A DNA stretch of 56,854 bases from Ktedonobacteria bacterium (GCA_027459705.1 DAIDHM010000127.1:1-56854), one strand, 5' to 3'. Shown: positions 1 through 9,051, numbered from the stretch's first letter. Notes: generated from the letters alone by a model not told the origin. Made by a program: numbers and translations.

Positions 1-1186
1 CGTTCTCAATAGGGTTGTTGTACTTGTCGAGCGACATCGGGCCAAAGGCCGAGTCGGTCAATTTGGTCGATTTGACGGCGTTCAGGAACGTGGTCTGGTT
101 AGAGATGTTGCAGCCAACTGATTCGATCGACTGTGCCAACCACTGTGCCGAGGTATACATCGCGGCGGCATAGTAGGAAGGCAGTTGATTGAACTGCTTG
201 TCCCAGGCGTTGACGAAGTCCTGGGTCGCGGGATCATTGCGACCTTCGGCGAAATGGGCACCAGTGATGACCCCAAGAGCCTCGTTGCCCATGCTCCGGA
301 GGAGGGATTGGTCGGTGAGATTTTCCGAGCCATACAGGGGATATTTGCCACTGAGGCCAAAAGTCGACCATTGTTTGAGGAAGCGAATAGAGTCCGCGCC
401 AACCATCGTGGCCTGCACCATATCCGGGTTCAGCGACTGGATCTGGCTGAAGTACGATGAATAATCCGGGGTGTTGAGTGGTGGCCAGAACTGCTTCATC
501 AGCGAGACGCCATTGTCCGTGGCGACATTGACGAAACCACCAGTGTACTCATAGCCAAAGGCGTAGTCCGGCGCAATTGTGACCAGCTTCTTTTGGGTTG
601 GGTAATTTTTTATTACCCAGTCAGCGAAGGCATGGCTGGGGAGGGACGAAGTCCAACCTGCGATGCGGATGACCAGCGGGTTCGTCTGGCGCTGGGTCAG
701 GTCATCGGAACTGGAGACGGCGGGGAAATACGGGATGCCCACCGATTCCGTATACTGGGCGACCGCGTAGCCGACGTTGGCGAAGAGCACGCCATCAATC
801 ATCTGGACATGGTCCTGTTCGACCAGTGCCTTGGCTTTGGTGCGGCCAATATCTGGATTACCAGCAGTATCCTCAATGAAGCTATGGACGGTGGATTGAC
901 CATTGCAGAGGGTGCTGCCATGCTGTTGCCAGTAAAAATTCCACCCGTTGACCATGTCTTTGCCACTCGCAGCACCATTGCCAGTCGATGGGGCAAGGAT
1001 ACCGATGTTGATATCCTTGGTCACACCGCCAGTCGATGAACTGCCACCTGGCGCGGCGGGCGAGCAAGCGGTAATGAGGCCAATGACGCCGAGCGCAACG
1101 AAGAGCAGACGACGGTGGATTCTGAAACCGGAAGGTCCGGTAGCTCCGGATGGTCCGGTGCCATTCGATAGTGCGGGTCTAAACAT
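1..1186 (-). CDS. Branched-chain amino acid-type ABC transporter substrate-binding lipoprotein (3' end outside window)
   Basis: Reading the minus strand from an ATG at 1186 (preceded by GAGGAGG five bases upstream) gives about 395 codons open to the window edge. The N-terminus has a basic stretch, a hydrophobic segment and a lipobox ending ITAC, so the protein should be a membrane-anchored extracytoplasmic lipoprotein. The mature part resembles the periplasmic-binding type-1/LivK family: it starts DINIGILAPSTGNGAASG and later has KALVEQDHVQMIDGV and GIPYFPAVSSSDDLTQ. It would capture the ligand for the LivH/LivM channel encoded just upstream. Odd feature: codons 8-21 read NGTGPSGATGPSG, which is exactly two copies of the dispersed 18-bp repeat, placed before the signal peptide core. 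Ligand is unknown; amino acids, amides, urea or aromatic acids are all possible for this family. Confidence 0.9.
   Translation of the reverse strand, partial: MFRPALSNGTGPSGATGPSGFRIHRRLLFVALGVIGLITACSPAAPGGSSSTGGVTKDINIGILAPSTGNGAASGKDMVNGWNFYWQQHGSTLCNGQSTVHSFIEDTAGNPDIGRTKAKALVEQDHVQMIDGVLFANVGYAVAQYTESVGIPYFPAVSSSDDLTQRQTNPLVIRIAGWTSSLPSHAFADWVIKNYPTQKKLVTIAPDYAFGYEYTGGFVNVATDNGVSLMKQFWPPLNTPDYSSYFSQIQSLNPDMVQATMVGADSIRFLKQWSTFGLSGKYPLYGSENLTDQSLLRSMGNEALGVITGAHFAEGRNDPATQDFVNAWDKQFNQLPSYYAAAMYTSAQWLAQSIESVGCNISNQTTFLNAVKSTKLTDSAFGPMSLDKYNNPIEN
1127..1162. repeat. Two tandem 18-bp dispersed repeat units inside the substrate-binding protein gene
   Basis: Units at 1127-1144 and 1145-1162 match GCCGGATGGTCCGGTGCC with few changes. 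Read on the minus strand they encode GTGPSG-ATGPSG near the N-terminus. Confidence 0.85.
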
Positions 1187-1565
1187 GCGGGCCTCCTCTA
1201 ACGATGATGCAAGGGTCCAGCAACTTTGCCGGATGGTCCGGTGCCGCCGGATGGTCCGGTGCCGCTGTGACCGGGGCTTCATAGATGTGCGAGATCCTCT
1301 CCAGCGATGGAGTAGCTGAGACTGTGATCCGGTGTTTACCAGGTTTCGACGCCACTGGAGTGCTTGGCGGAGCTCATCGCCAATCTTCCCGAGCATCCGT
1401 GAGAAACCGTGCTTGCCGAATGGCCAGATGCCAATCGTGCCTCCTTGCAAATAGCTACTATCGCTATGGCCCCGGAATCTGGCCCATTGTCAAAACTTCT
1501 CGCTTTGCAGTGCCGGGCAGGCCCTTGAGCGCTGCGCACCTGTGATCCTTTGCCAACCCGATCGT
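1187..1565. other. Intergenic region between livM and the binding-protein gene
   Basis: No credible gene. It holds one perfect tandem dimer of the 18-bp repeat (1228-1263). Both flanking genes are transcribed leftward; I see no strong promoter or terminator. Confidence 0.6.
1228..1263. repeat. Perfect tandem dimer of the 18-bp repeat
   Basis: GCCGGATGGTCCGGTGCC occurs twice head-to-tail without any mismatch (1228-1245 and 1246-1263), in non-coding DNA. Each unit contains the hairpin CCGGA-TGG-TCCGG. Confidence 0.95.
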
Positions 1566-2717
1566 TTAGCTGGCAGTGGTTCCAGAGCCTTCACGAGGTG
1601 GAGGGTCCACTTCTATTTGCTGCCCCGCGGAAGGGGGCACTACCCCCTGCGTCGGGCCTTCAGGTGCGAGCGAAGCGGAACCAGACCATCCTGGGACACC
1701 CGATGCTGCGTATCCGTTCGTCTTCGCTATCTCACTGTGCGGTGTCACCGGCTGCAGTCCGGCGGCCGCCTCCGTGGAAATGCGGCGTCGGCGGCGCAGA
1801 TATTGCGCGGCTGTGCCGAGGATGCCATTGCGGGCAAAGATAATGACCAGGACAAGGACGACACCCAATACCGTCTCCCAGCGGTCGGTATAGAGGCTGA
1901 CGGTCTCTTTCAGGTAAACAATGATTACCGATCCAAGGAGCGGCCCGAAGAGCGTGCCAGTACCACCTATGATCACCATGAGGAGCGCCAGAATCGATGG
2001 TTGATTGGTCACAATGTCGTTGCTGACAAATTGTTGCCAGTAGGCATAGAGACAGCCGGCAACCCCAGCAAAGAATCCAGAGACGACGAATCCGAGGATT
2101 TTATGCAGGGTAACGTTGTAACCCAGCGTCCGCATCCGCGATTCACTCTCGCGGATACCCATCAAGACCAATCCGAAAGGACTATGCACGATGCGCCAGA
2201 TCAAGACAATACAGACAATCAGGACCAGTGCACTGAACCAGAAGTACATATAGTCTTGCTTAAGGAAGTCAGGACGCGCGACGACCCCCAAGCCATTGTC
2301 ACCATTGGTGTAATTATACAGGCTGTAGGTCAAACCAAACGCCAGCGAATTGACAGCAAGCGTGATCATCAAAAAATAGGTGCCGGTCGCACGGGTGGCG
2401 ACAAGCGCGAAGACGACGCTCACCGCAGTCGCCATGAAAATACCCATCAAGAAAGTCGGTACGAAACTCGTGTGTTTATCTACCGTCAGGTACGCACAGG
2501 TATAGGCGGCTACGCCAAAGATGGCGGCGTGCCCTAACGATGTCAGGCCGGTATAACCCATCAGGATGTTGAGTCCCATCGCCAGCAGACCATAGATGAT
2601 GATCTCATTCAGGATCGAGAGGTAGGTCTTGTCGACAAGATAGGGAGCGGCTATCAAGAAGACAATCCCCGCGAGGATCCCCGCACCACTGAAAAGACGG
2701 CTCCGCAATTGCGTCAT
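1566..2717 (-). CDS. livM: Branched-chain amino acid ABC transporter permease LivM
   Basis: 383 residues with about eight to nine hydrophobic segments. The family signatures are clear: GLLAMGLNILMGYTGLTSLGHAAIFGVAAY near residues 40-70, the GESESRMRTLGYN-type loop (here IRESESRMRTLGYN), and GGTGTLFGPLLGS. It forms half of the membrane channel with LivH. Its ATG overlaps the livH stop codon by four bases (ATGA), so the two are translationally coupled. The C-terminal ~60 residues after the last membrane segment are Pro/Gly/Ser-rich and contain PGWSGSAS, coded by a decayed copy of the 18-bp repeat (1677-1694). The ATPases LivG/LivF are not in the window; they may lie beyond position 1. Confidence 0.93.
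   Translation of the reverse strand: MTQLRSRLFSGAGILAGIVFLIAAPYLVDKTYLSILNEIIIYGLLAMGLNILMGYTGLTSLGHAAIFGVAAYTCAYLTVDKHTSFVPTFLMGIFMATAVSVVFALVATRATGTYFLMITLAVNSLAFGLTYSLYNYTNGDNGLGVVARPDFLKQDYMYFWFSALVLIVCIVLIWRIVHSPFGLVLMGIRESESRMRTLGYNVTLHKILGFVVSGFFAGVAGCLYAYWQQFVSNDIVTNQPSILALLMVIIGGTGTLFGPLLGSVIIVYLKETVSLYTDRWETVLGVVLVLVIIFARNGILGTAAQYLRRRRRISTEAAAGLQPVTPHSEIAKTNGYAASGVPGWSGSASLAPEGPTQGVVPPSAGQQIEVDPPPREGSGTTAS
1677..1694. repeat. Decayed copy of the 18-bp repeat in the livM tail
   Basis: About 14 of 18 positions match the consensus; read in the livM frame it gives PGWSG, the same reading as in fliI. Confidence 0.5.
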
Positions 2718-3571
2718 TGATTCCTCCCGAACAATCCCTGGGGACGCAAGGCCAGCATCAAGACCATCGGGCCGAAGATGGTGAACTCCGCGAACTGAGG
2801 AAAATAGGTGGTGCCAGCCGCGTAGGTCAATCCAATAAGAAGACTGCCGATGATGGCTCCCTGCAGGCTACCGAGGCCACCGACGATGACAACGACCAGG
2901 CCATACAGCAGGTAGATGGAGTCGTCACCTGGATTGACGGAGAGCAGGGCGGCGCCGATGACACCACTCACCCCGGCGAGCGCAGCGCCCAGAAAGAAGA
3001 CGCTGCTGAAAACAGCACGGATGTTGATGCCAAGACCCGCGACCATCTCGGCATCATCCACCCCTGCGCGGATGATGGCGCCGATGCGCGTCCGTTCCGT
3101 GAAGAGCCAGAGGCCGAGGGCGATGACCGCGGCGATTCCCAGGACCCAGAAACGAATCGTGGGGTACGTCAGCGCGCCGAGGTGTACCGACCCATTCATA
3201 TAACTCGGGGTCAGTACGATCTTTGGCGTCCCACCCCAGATCACCAGGGATTGATCTGCCAGGATGTAGGCGATGCCCACCGTCATGAGAACTTCGGGGA
3301 GTTGGTCGCCACGAACCAGATGCAATAGCACGCGCTCGATCACCACTCCGAGGATCCCAACGACCAGTGCCGCGACAATCACAGCCAGAAAGATATTGCC
3401 TGACGTCCGTTGCGCAACGCTGTAGCCAATATACCCGCCAACCAGGTAAAGGGCACCGTGCGCCAGGTTAGCGATGCGCATCAAGCCAAAGATCAGAGTG
3501 AATCCACTGGCGATCAGGAAGTACACGCCAGCGAGAGTAACACCGTCCAGCAACACCTGGATGATTTGCAT
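2714..3571 (-). CDS. livH: Branched-chain amino acid ABC transporter permease LivH
   Basis: 285 residues, almost entirely hydrophobic. Family signatures: GLMRIANLAHGALYLVGGYIGY in the first third (the FGxxxxxNLAHG region), the cytoplasmic loop RTRIGAIIRAGVDDAEMVAGLGIN typical of the EAA-like motif of LivH, and VVVIVGGLGSLQGAIIGSLLIG near residue 230. The ATG at 3571 has GAGGAGG upstream. It starts the liv unit: livH, livM (ATGA overlap), then the substrate-binding protein after a 379-bp gap. The gap of only 68 bases to osmC upstream leaves little room for a promoter, but none is obvious there. Confidence 0.94.
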   Translation of the reverse strand: MQIIQVLLDGVTLAGVYFLIASGFTLIFGLMRIANLAHGALYLVGGYIGYSVAQRTSGNIFLAVIVAALVVGILGVVIERVLLHLVRGDQLPEVLMTVGIAYILADQSLVIWGGTPKIVLTPSYMNGSVHLGALTYPTIRFWVLGIAAVIALGLWLFTERTRIGAIIRAGVDDAEMVAGLGINIRAVFSSVFFLGAALAGVSGVIGAALLSVNPGDDSIYLLYGLVVVIVGGLGSLQGAIIGSLLIGLTYAAGTTYFPQFAEFTIFGPMVLMLALRPQGLFGRNQ

Positions 3572-3639
3572 GCCGCTGCCTCCTCGATCTTCAAGCTGCC
3601 GGTAACAGTCAAGCTCCTACATAGCAAGTAACCGTGGCT

Positions 3640-4167
3640 TTAAGATGACCCACCATCCGCCGAGGTGCGGGTGGGCGGCGCTTTCCAGCCTGCGGGCGGC
3701 TCCGTCGAGCCACTCTCGTTCAAAGCAATCACGCGTTTGCGCCCCATGAGTTCGATAGTGGTACGCAGCGTGATGGACCCTTCTAGCGAGTTAGAAACTG
3801 GACAGTGTTCAGCGCCCCAGAGGAGTTGGTCGCGCTCGGCATCAGAAATGTTGCCCCAGACTTGGATATGCCGAATTAAGGTAGTCATTTTTAACGCGCG
3901 TTGGTTCGGATCATTTGGGCCATAACACAGGCGATTTTGCTTGTGGCTCACGTGACAAACACTGTGTTCCAGCGCAATCTGGTGCTCACGCGCGACCCCG
4001 GTGAGCGTGACAATCGTACAATTGCCCAATGAGGCCATCAAGAGTTCAAATGGATTGAAACCCAGGCCCTGCCCACCAAATTCTTTTGGTTCATCGCCAA
4101 TGAGACTGTGCTGACCCGATACGGTCTGAATCGTGAAGTTGTCAATCTGAGTTGATATGGTCGCCAT
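3640..4167 (-). CDS. OsmC/Ohr family protein
   Basis: 175 residues from ATG 4167; an in-frame opening extends further upstream but the homology starts at MATISTQIDN, and an AAGGGGG site lies before this ATG. The OsmC fold signatures are FGGQGLGFNPFELLMASLGNCTIVTL and EHCPVSNSL; the two cysteines in GNC and HCP are the redox pair expected of peroxide-reducing OsmC/Ohr enzymes. RHIQVWGNIS and the basic middle are typical of the YhfA-like OsmC branch. Likely role: thiol-based detoxification of organic hydroperoxides in the cytoplasm, using a dithiol donor. The gene follows the same strand as livH but has no functional link to it that I can see. Confidence 0.85.
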   Translation of the reverse strand: MATISTQIDNFTIQTVSGQHSLIGDEPKEFGGQGLGFNPFELLMASLGNCTIVTLTGVAREHQIALEHSVCHVSHKQNRLCYGPNDPNQRALKMTTLIRHIQVWGNISDAERDQLLWGAEHCPVSNSLEGSITLRTTIELMGRKRVIALNESGSTEPPAGWKAPPTRTSADGGSS

Positions 4168-4967
4168 CTTCCATACCCCCTTCGCGGCGAGGGGCGGGAT
4201 CACCAGAGAGAGCTGGTGTTTCGCGCCATTGCGTACCAAAACGGAAGTTGTCGAATCTCTCCTAAACACGAGTGAGTTGGTACATCCGGTTATCGCCAAG
4301 AACTGTTCTGAAAATCTTGGCCGGAGTCCCATGCGCGCGACATCGATGGCCCCGAGCTTGCAGAGTGTAGTAAGTTTGCACAATCCTCACCATCAGAGGT
4401 TGTACGAGTGAATGAGCCACTCCCTCACTCTCTTGAGCATGTGGGCAACTTCAGCACACCACGGGTTGCAAGTAGCCATCAATGCATCGCTCTGGCGCAA
4501 TCCGCCGTACACGATCCCACACGATCGTATAGTGCTGCTGGTTGTGCGCCGCGCAGGTACGTTGGCGTCAGTGCCAACAGGTTGCCCTCCAATAGGACTG
4601 GTATTGTGAGGATTTCCAGAGAGTAGGCCTGGGGTTGCCGAACCCGGAACGGCACCGGGAATGTTTCAATGATACCGATGGCCACGTATGAACCCTATAG
4701 ATTTTTCAACAAGAAATACGCAGAGATTTTATACATTTCCACAATACCTGTTCCCACGGATCTCGCGCTATACTCTTGAACGTAACCGCAGATCTGTGAG
4801 CAAGCACCTGAGGCAACATCCAAGAAGCGTATAGCAGCTTCCATGGTGACTGCCGCTTGAGAATCCGGAGCCGGATGGCCCGGTGCCAGACACTCAAGGG
4901 CATGGTAGGGACAATATGCTCTGACGGTGAAGACGGGATACAGTCGGCGAAAGGAGCAGTGACGATC
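4168..4967. other. Long divergent intergenic region osmC / FAH gene
   Basis: About 800 bp with only short, unconvincing open frames. It should hold the promoters of osmC (leftward) and of the catabolic cluster (rightward). One single copy of the 18-bp repeat lies at 4870-4887. I see nothing else I can name. Confidence 0.5.
4870..4887. repeat. Single copy of the 18-bp repeat
   Basis: GCCGGATGGCCCGGTGCC, one change from consensus (T10 to C), in the region upstream of the FAH gene. Confidence 0.85.
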
Positions 4968-5933
4968 ATGCGACTGGTGACGTATCGCGTACAGAACAAT
5001 GGGGGGAGCCAGCCCTGGCGCGCGGGGATCGTAGTCGGTGAACCAGAAGTCGAAAGCACCAGCGCCAGTCCAGCGACGGTGCTGGACGCCACGGACCTGG
5101 CGCAGAATGCGGGATTATCCGGTGATTGGGGCAGTGTTCGCGCGATCTTGACGCAGAGCCTGGCAGACCAGGCGACGCTGGCGCGAGCGGCGGCACAGGC
5201 ACAGGCACCGGCACCGGGCCACCCGGCGGGCCACTCGGCGGACCATCCCGCGGCAATGGCGATCACGAATGTCCAATTAGGGCCACCAATCCCGGATCCA
5301 GACAAAATCATCTGCCTGGGTCTCAATTATCATGAACATCAGCAAGAGACGAATTTACCAACCGGGTCGATCCCGGTGCTCTTCGCGAAGTTTCGCAATG
5401 CGCTCACCGGCCCCTATGATCCGATTGTGCTGACGCCACTCAGCAGCGAGAACGATTACGAGGCGGAGCTGGCGGTAGTCATTGGGCGGAGATGCAAGAA
5501 TGTGTCGGAAGCTGATGCGCTGGATTATGTTGGCGGTGTGATGGCCTTCGATGATGTCACCGCGCGCGATATGCAGTTTAAAACCAGCCAGTGGATGCCC
5601 GGCAAAGCGCTGGACACGTACGCACCCTGTGGGCCGTGGCTGGTGACGATGGATGAAGTGTCAGATGTGCAGAACCTGGACATCACGACACGCGTCAACG
5701 GAGTCGTTTTGCAGCAGAGCAATACGCGCTTGATGATCTTCTCGGTTCGGGCAGCGGTCGCATTCATCAGCTCGGTTATGACTCTGGAGCCAGGCGACAT
5801 CATCGCGACTGGCACACCCGCTGGGGTCGGCTTCACACGTCAGCCCCCCATATTTCTCCACCATGGAGATATCGTCGAGGTGGAAATTGGGGGCATAGGC
5901 CTGCTTCGCAATCCGGTCAGTGGGCCACATTGA
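4968..5933 (+). CDS. Fumarylacetoacetate hydrolase (FAH) family protein
   Basis: 321 residues from ATG 4968 (AAGGAG 11 bases upstream; homology begins MRLVTYRV). The C-terminal two thirds is the FAH/HpcE catalytic fold: PDPDKIICLGLNYHEHQQE, then the metal-binding ENDYEAELAVVIG, the MAFDDVTARDMQ segment, and GDIIATGTPAGVGF near the end. The family cleaves or hydrates 2-oxo acids (acylpyruvases, 2-oxohept-3-ene-dioate hydratases, sugar-acid hydrolases) with a divalent metal. First gene of a plus-strand cluster with an SDR, a HisD-like enzyme and a cysteine hydrolase, so a late catabolic step is likely; substrate unknown. The linker around residues 80-97 reads APGHPAGHSADHPA, coded by repeat-derived DNA at 5210-5253 between the N-terminal and catalytic domains. 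Confidence 0.88.
   Translation: MRLVTYRVQNNGGSQPWRAGIVVGEPEVESTSASPATVLDATDLAQNAGLSGDWGSVRAILTQSLADQATLARAAAQAQAPAPGHPAGHSADHPAAMAITNVQLGPPIPDPDKIICLGLNYHEHQQETNLPTGSIPVLFAKFRNALTGPYDPIVLTPLSSENDYEAELAVVIGRRCKNVSEADALDYVGGVMAFDDVTARDMQFKTSQWMPGKALDTYAPCGPWLVTMDEVSDVQNLDITTRVNGVVLQQSNTRLMIFSVRAAVAFISSVMTLEPGDIIATGTPAGVGFTRQPPIFLHHGDIVEVEIGGIGLLRNPVSGPH
5210..5253. repeat. 18-bp repeat plus truncated units inside the FAH gene
   Basis: GGCACCGGGCCACCCGGC (complement of the G6/C10 form of the repeat) is followed by two shorter related units. In the FAH frame it encodes APGHPAGHSADHPA. Confidence 0.8.
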
Positions 5934-6023
5934 TCGCCGCCAGTTGCCGGAAGGTCGGGCACCACCTGAAGGTCCGTTATCAGTCGTTGCTGAGCCGATG
6001 GTCCACTGCCAGGGGAGGGCGGA

Positions 6024-6881
6024 ATGACCACACCACCGAATCAAGCCCATGATAACCTCATCACACCAGACCCACGCGACATGCCTCACCCTCGACCACC
6101 TATGGCGGAATATCCACTGGGAGCAGACCAACCGCCGGTCTGGCGTCTGGATGGCAAAGTCGCGGTAGTGACCGGGGGTGGAGCAGGGCTCGGACGCGGA
6201 TGTGCCCTGGCGCTGGCGGCGGCCGGGGCAGAGGTCGCGCTGATCGGCCGCAACCCTGCGCCATTAGCGGAGGTAGCGGCAGAGATTCGATCGCTGGGGC
6301 GCGATGCCTGGGAATTGCCCTGCGATGTGACGCAAGGAGCGGAGATCGTCCAGGCGCTCGCGATGTTGCCGCGCGTCGATATCCTGATCAACAACGCCGG
6401 CCGCAATATTCCCGAGCCATTCCTGTCAGTCAGCGAGGAACATCTGGACGCACTCCTCACGGTGAACCTGCGCGGTCTTTTCCTGGTGGCGCAACATACA
6501 GCGCGCCGCATGGAGTCGCAGGGCCAGGGTGGTGCGATCGTCATGATGTCCTCGCAGATGGGGCATGTCGGTGCAGCCAACCGGACGGTATATTGCATGA
6601 CCAAACACGGCGTCGAAGGCCTCACCAAAGCCCTGGCGGTAGAGCTCGCGCCCCACAATATCCGTGTCAACGCCGTTGCCCCCACTTTCATCGAGACGCC
6701 CATGACGCGACCCTTTTTCGCTGATCCGGTATTTCTGGAGAGTGTCCTGCGTCGTATCCCGCTCGGTCGTTTAGGCCAGATCGCGGAGGTGGCACAAGCG
6801 GTCGTCTTTCTGGCCTCGCCCGCCGCCGCCTTGATCACCGGCGCCAGTCTCGTCGTCGACGGAGGCTGGACGGCGCAATGA
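6024..6881 (+). CDS. Short-chain dehydrogenase/reductase (SDR)
   Basis: 285 residues; GGAGGG lies just before the ATG. After a ~40-residue Pro-rich leader comes a classical SDR: cofactor loop TGGGAGLGRG, the NNAG motif (ILINNAGRN), catalytic Ser in MMSSQMG, and YCMTK for the Tyr/Lys pair, ending with GASLVVDGGW. It should oxidise or reduce a hydroxyl/keto group with NAD(P). The sequence most resembles the gluconate-5-dehydrogenase/3-oxoacyl-ACP reductase-like SDRs, which do not allow substrate assignment. It lies 90 bp after the FAH gene and 97 bp before the HisD-like gene, all on the plus strand, so probably co-expressed. The leader before the Rossmann fold is longer than usual for the family. 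Confidence 0.88.
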   Translation: MTTPPNQAHDNLITPDPRDMPHPRPPMAEYPLGADQPPVWRLDGKVAVVTGGGAGLGRGCALALAAAGAEVALIGRNPAPLAEVAAEIRSLGRDAWELPCDVTQGAEIVQALAMLPRVDILINNAGRNIPEPFLSVSEEHLDALLTVNLRGLFLVAQHTARRMESQGQGGAIVMMSSQMGHVGAANRTVYCMTKHGVEGLTKALAVELAPHNIRVNAVAPTFIETPMTRPFFADPVFLESVLRRIPLGRLGQIAEVAQAVVFLASPAAALITGASLVVDGGWTAQ

Positions 6882-6978
6882 TGCATCCGGCTACCGTGAT
6901 AATTCGACACCAGTCCGCCTAATGTGCTCCTACCCACAACGCTCTGGACAACGAACTCTATAGGGAGGTCCCCGATCT

Positions 6979-8328
6979 ATGGCAGAATATCTGAAACAAC
7001 CCCCACCCCAAGCCGCGGCTATCACCGCCGAGATCCGCGCAACCGTCAGCGAGATTCTCTCCGCCGTCGAACGCGAAGGTGAAGCCGCCGTCCGCCGATA
7101 TTCCGCGAAACTCGATGGCTGGGATCCGCCATCGTTCCTGGTGTCCGCGCAGGACATCGCTACGGCATCGGCGCAACTCTCCGATGAACTTAAAGAACAG
7201 ATTGCGTTTGCGCAAACGCAAGTGCGCAATTTTGCGCAACTCCAACGCGCGACCATGGTCGACTTCGAGCGCGAGACGCTGCCAGGCGTCGTACTTGGAC
7301 AGCGCCACATCCCCGTCAATGCCGTGGGGTCGTACTCACCTGGCGGCCGGTATCCACTCCTCGCATCGGCGATCATGACGGTGGTGACCCCGAAGGTCGC
7401 CGGCGTCAAGCAGGTTATCGCGGCAGCCCCCCCGCGTGGTCCGACGATTCATCCGCCACAACTGTACGCGATGGCTACCTCTGGCGCTGACGCAATCCTC
7501 TGTGTTGGTGGCGTCCAGGCTCTGGCCGCGCTGGCCTTTGGCATCGCGGGCCTGGATCCGGTCGATATGATCGTTGGCGCGGGCAATGCCTATGTTGCTG
7601 AAGCGAAGCGGCAACTCTTTGGAACGGTGGGCATCGATCTGCTGGCCGGGCCAACCGAGATCCTCATCATCGCGGACGAACACGCCGATCCGCATCTTGT
7701 CGCCGCCGATCTGCTGGGGCAGGCCGAACATGGACCGAATTCGCCAGCGATCCTGGTGACCGCATCGCGCGCGCTGGGTGAAGCGGTGCTGCGGGAAGTG
7801 GATCAGTGGTTGAAGATCTGGCCAACCGCCGAGATCGCCGGGGTGGCCTGGCGCGACTATGGCGCAGTCGTCGTCTGCGCCGATGACGAAGAGGTGGCGA
7901 CGGTGGCGGACCGCTACGCGCCAGAACATCTCGAAGTGCAGACGCGCGATCCGGAGTGGTTCTTACAGCGGCTGACGAATTATGGTTCCCTCTTCCTGGG
8001 CACACAATCGACCGTGGCGTACTCAGATAAGGCAATCGGGACGAATCACGTGCTACCGACCGGGCGCGCTGCTCGCTATACGGGCGGACTCTGGGTCGGC
8101 AAGTTCCTCAAGACCGTCACCTATCAACGCTGTACCCCGACCGGCAGCGCGATAGTTGCGCCCGCTGCGGCGGCGATCTGCGATGCCGAGATGATGTATG
8201 GCCACGCGATCACCGCGCGGTTACGCCTCACGGGATGGGAAACGCCAGAGGGTCGGCAAGCAGCAGCCGACCAGACACCAGGGACCATGGCGGTTGTGGG
8301 GTCCGGTGCCACACCCCAGGAAGGATAA
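6979..8328 (+). CDS. HisD-like dehydrogenase (probably catabolic, not histidine biosynthesis)
   Basis: 449 residues with a GGGAGG site upstream. It has the histidinol dehydrogenase fold: VGSYSPGGRYPLLASAIM, CVGGVQALAALAFG, AGPTEILIIADE, the zinc/catalytic stretch LLGQAEHGPNSPA, the Glu-His pair in YAPEHLEV, and SDKAIGTNHVLPTGRAARYTGGLWVGKFLKTVTYQ. In biosynthetic HisD the corresponding loop is normally GDYASGTNHVLPT; the K in SDKAIG and the lack of any his genes nearby fit the paralogous group that contains HpsN (sulfopropanediol 3-dehydrogenase). It would oxidise a primary alcohol to an acid with NAD. Its stop is three bases before the next ATG, so it is translated together with the cysteine hydrolase. 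C-terminal ~25 residues are unusual, low-complexity. Confidence 0.85.
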   Translation: MAEYLKQPPPQAAAITAEIRATVSEILSAVEREGEAAVRRYSAKLDGWDPPSFLVSAQDIATASAQLSDELKEQIAFAQTQVRNFAQLQRATMVDFERETLPGVVLGQRHIPVNAVGSYSPGGRYPLLASAIMTVVTPKVAGVKQVIAAAPPRGPTIHPPQLYAMATSGADAILCVGGVQALAALAFGIAGLDPVDMIVGAGNAYVAEAKRQLFGTVGIDLLAGPTEILIIADEHADPHLVAADLLGQAEHGPNSPAILVTASRALGEAVLREVDQWLKIWPTAEIAGVAWRDYGAVVVCADDEEVATVADRYAPEHLEVQTRDPEWFLQRLTNYGSLFLGTQSTVAYSDKAIGTNHVLPTGRAARYTGGLWVGKFLKTVTYQRCTPTGSAIVAPAAAAICDAEMMYGHAITARLRLTGWETPEGRQAAADQTPGTMAVVGSGATPQEG

Positions 8329-8331
8329 GCT

Positions 8332-9051
8332 ATGGCGAAACCATCTAGCTCGAATGAGACTGCGCCAATCACCTTCGGCCTGGATCGGATCACCCCTGCG
8401 GTGGTGGCGATTGATCTGCATCGCGGGCATCTCGACCCCAGTGTCGCAACGATGCCCGTACCACCTGGTGTGGAAGCGCAAGTGATCGCGGCCAACGCGC
8501 AATTCAACGCAGATTGCCGCGCGGCGGCCATTCCGATCGTACAACTGGTGACGCGCTATCGCGATGTGCGCGAGATCCGCACCAATCCGTTCTGGCGCCA
8601 CCTGGCACAGAGTCCCACTGCCACACGGCGCAACAATGAACGCCACAATTTGATGGGATCGCCCGGCACGGAGATTATCCCCGCACTGTATGATCCCACC
8701 CACGATCTCGTGGTCGATACCAAGAAACGCTATGATTGCTTCATCGGCACCGATCTCGATTTCGTACTGCGATCGCATGGCATCAATCTGCTGTTGATGA
8801 CGGGAGTGAACACCAATAGCTGCATTCTCGCCACGGCGATCCAGGCGTGCTGCCGCGATTACGCGGTGATTGTCATCACTGATTGCGTGGCCAGCATGGA
8901 TGGTCCGGAGTACCATGAAGCAGCAATGCGTTGCTTGCGTCCAGCCTTCGCGTGGACAATGACGGGAGCGGAGGCCCTGGCCGCGCTGACAGCGAGCGGC
9001 GCATGGGAACACGCATCAGGCGCGACGCGGTCCGCGCCGCGCCTGGACTGA
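8332..9051 (+). CDS. Cysteine hydrolase (isochorismatase-like superfamily)
   Basis: 239 residues, AAGGA six bases before the ATG. The isochorismatase-like triad can be placed: Asp in VVAIDLHRGHLD, Lys in DTKKRYDCF, and Cys in GVNTNSCILATAIQA. Members hydrolyse amides or ureido compounds (nicotinamide, N-carbamoylsarcosine, ureidoacrylate, biuret) or isochorismate; a catalytic Cys points to an amidohydrolase. It is the last gene of the FAH-SDR-HisD-like cluster and follows the HisD-like gene by three bases. This suggests the degraded compound has an amide or carbamoyl group, but that is inference. The C-terminal ~20 residues are poorly conserved. Confidence 0.85.
   Translation: MAKPSSSNETAPITFGLDRITPAVVAIDLHRGHLDPSVATMPVPPGVEAQVIAANAQFNADCRAAAIPIVQLVTRYRDVREIRTNPFWRHLAQSPTATRRNNERHNLMGSPGTEIIPALYDPTHDLVVDTKKRYDCFIGTDLDFVLRSHGINLLLMTGVNTNSCILATAIQACCRDYAVIVITDCVASMDGPEYHEAAMRCLRPAFAWTMTGAEALAALTASGAWEHASGATRSAPRLD

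Noticed and set aside
1542-2537. Long plus-strand open frame opposite livM
   Set aside because: It is antisense to a clear permease; its charged, low-hydrophobicity product has no family look.
8298-8312. GGTCCGGTGCC at the 3' end of the HisD-like gene as a repeat copy
   Set aside because: Only 11 bases match and the hairpin is incomplete; possible remnant, not counted.
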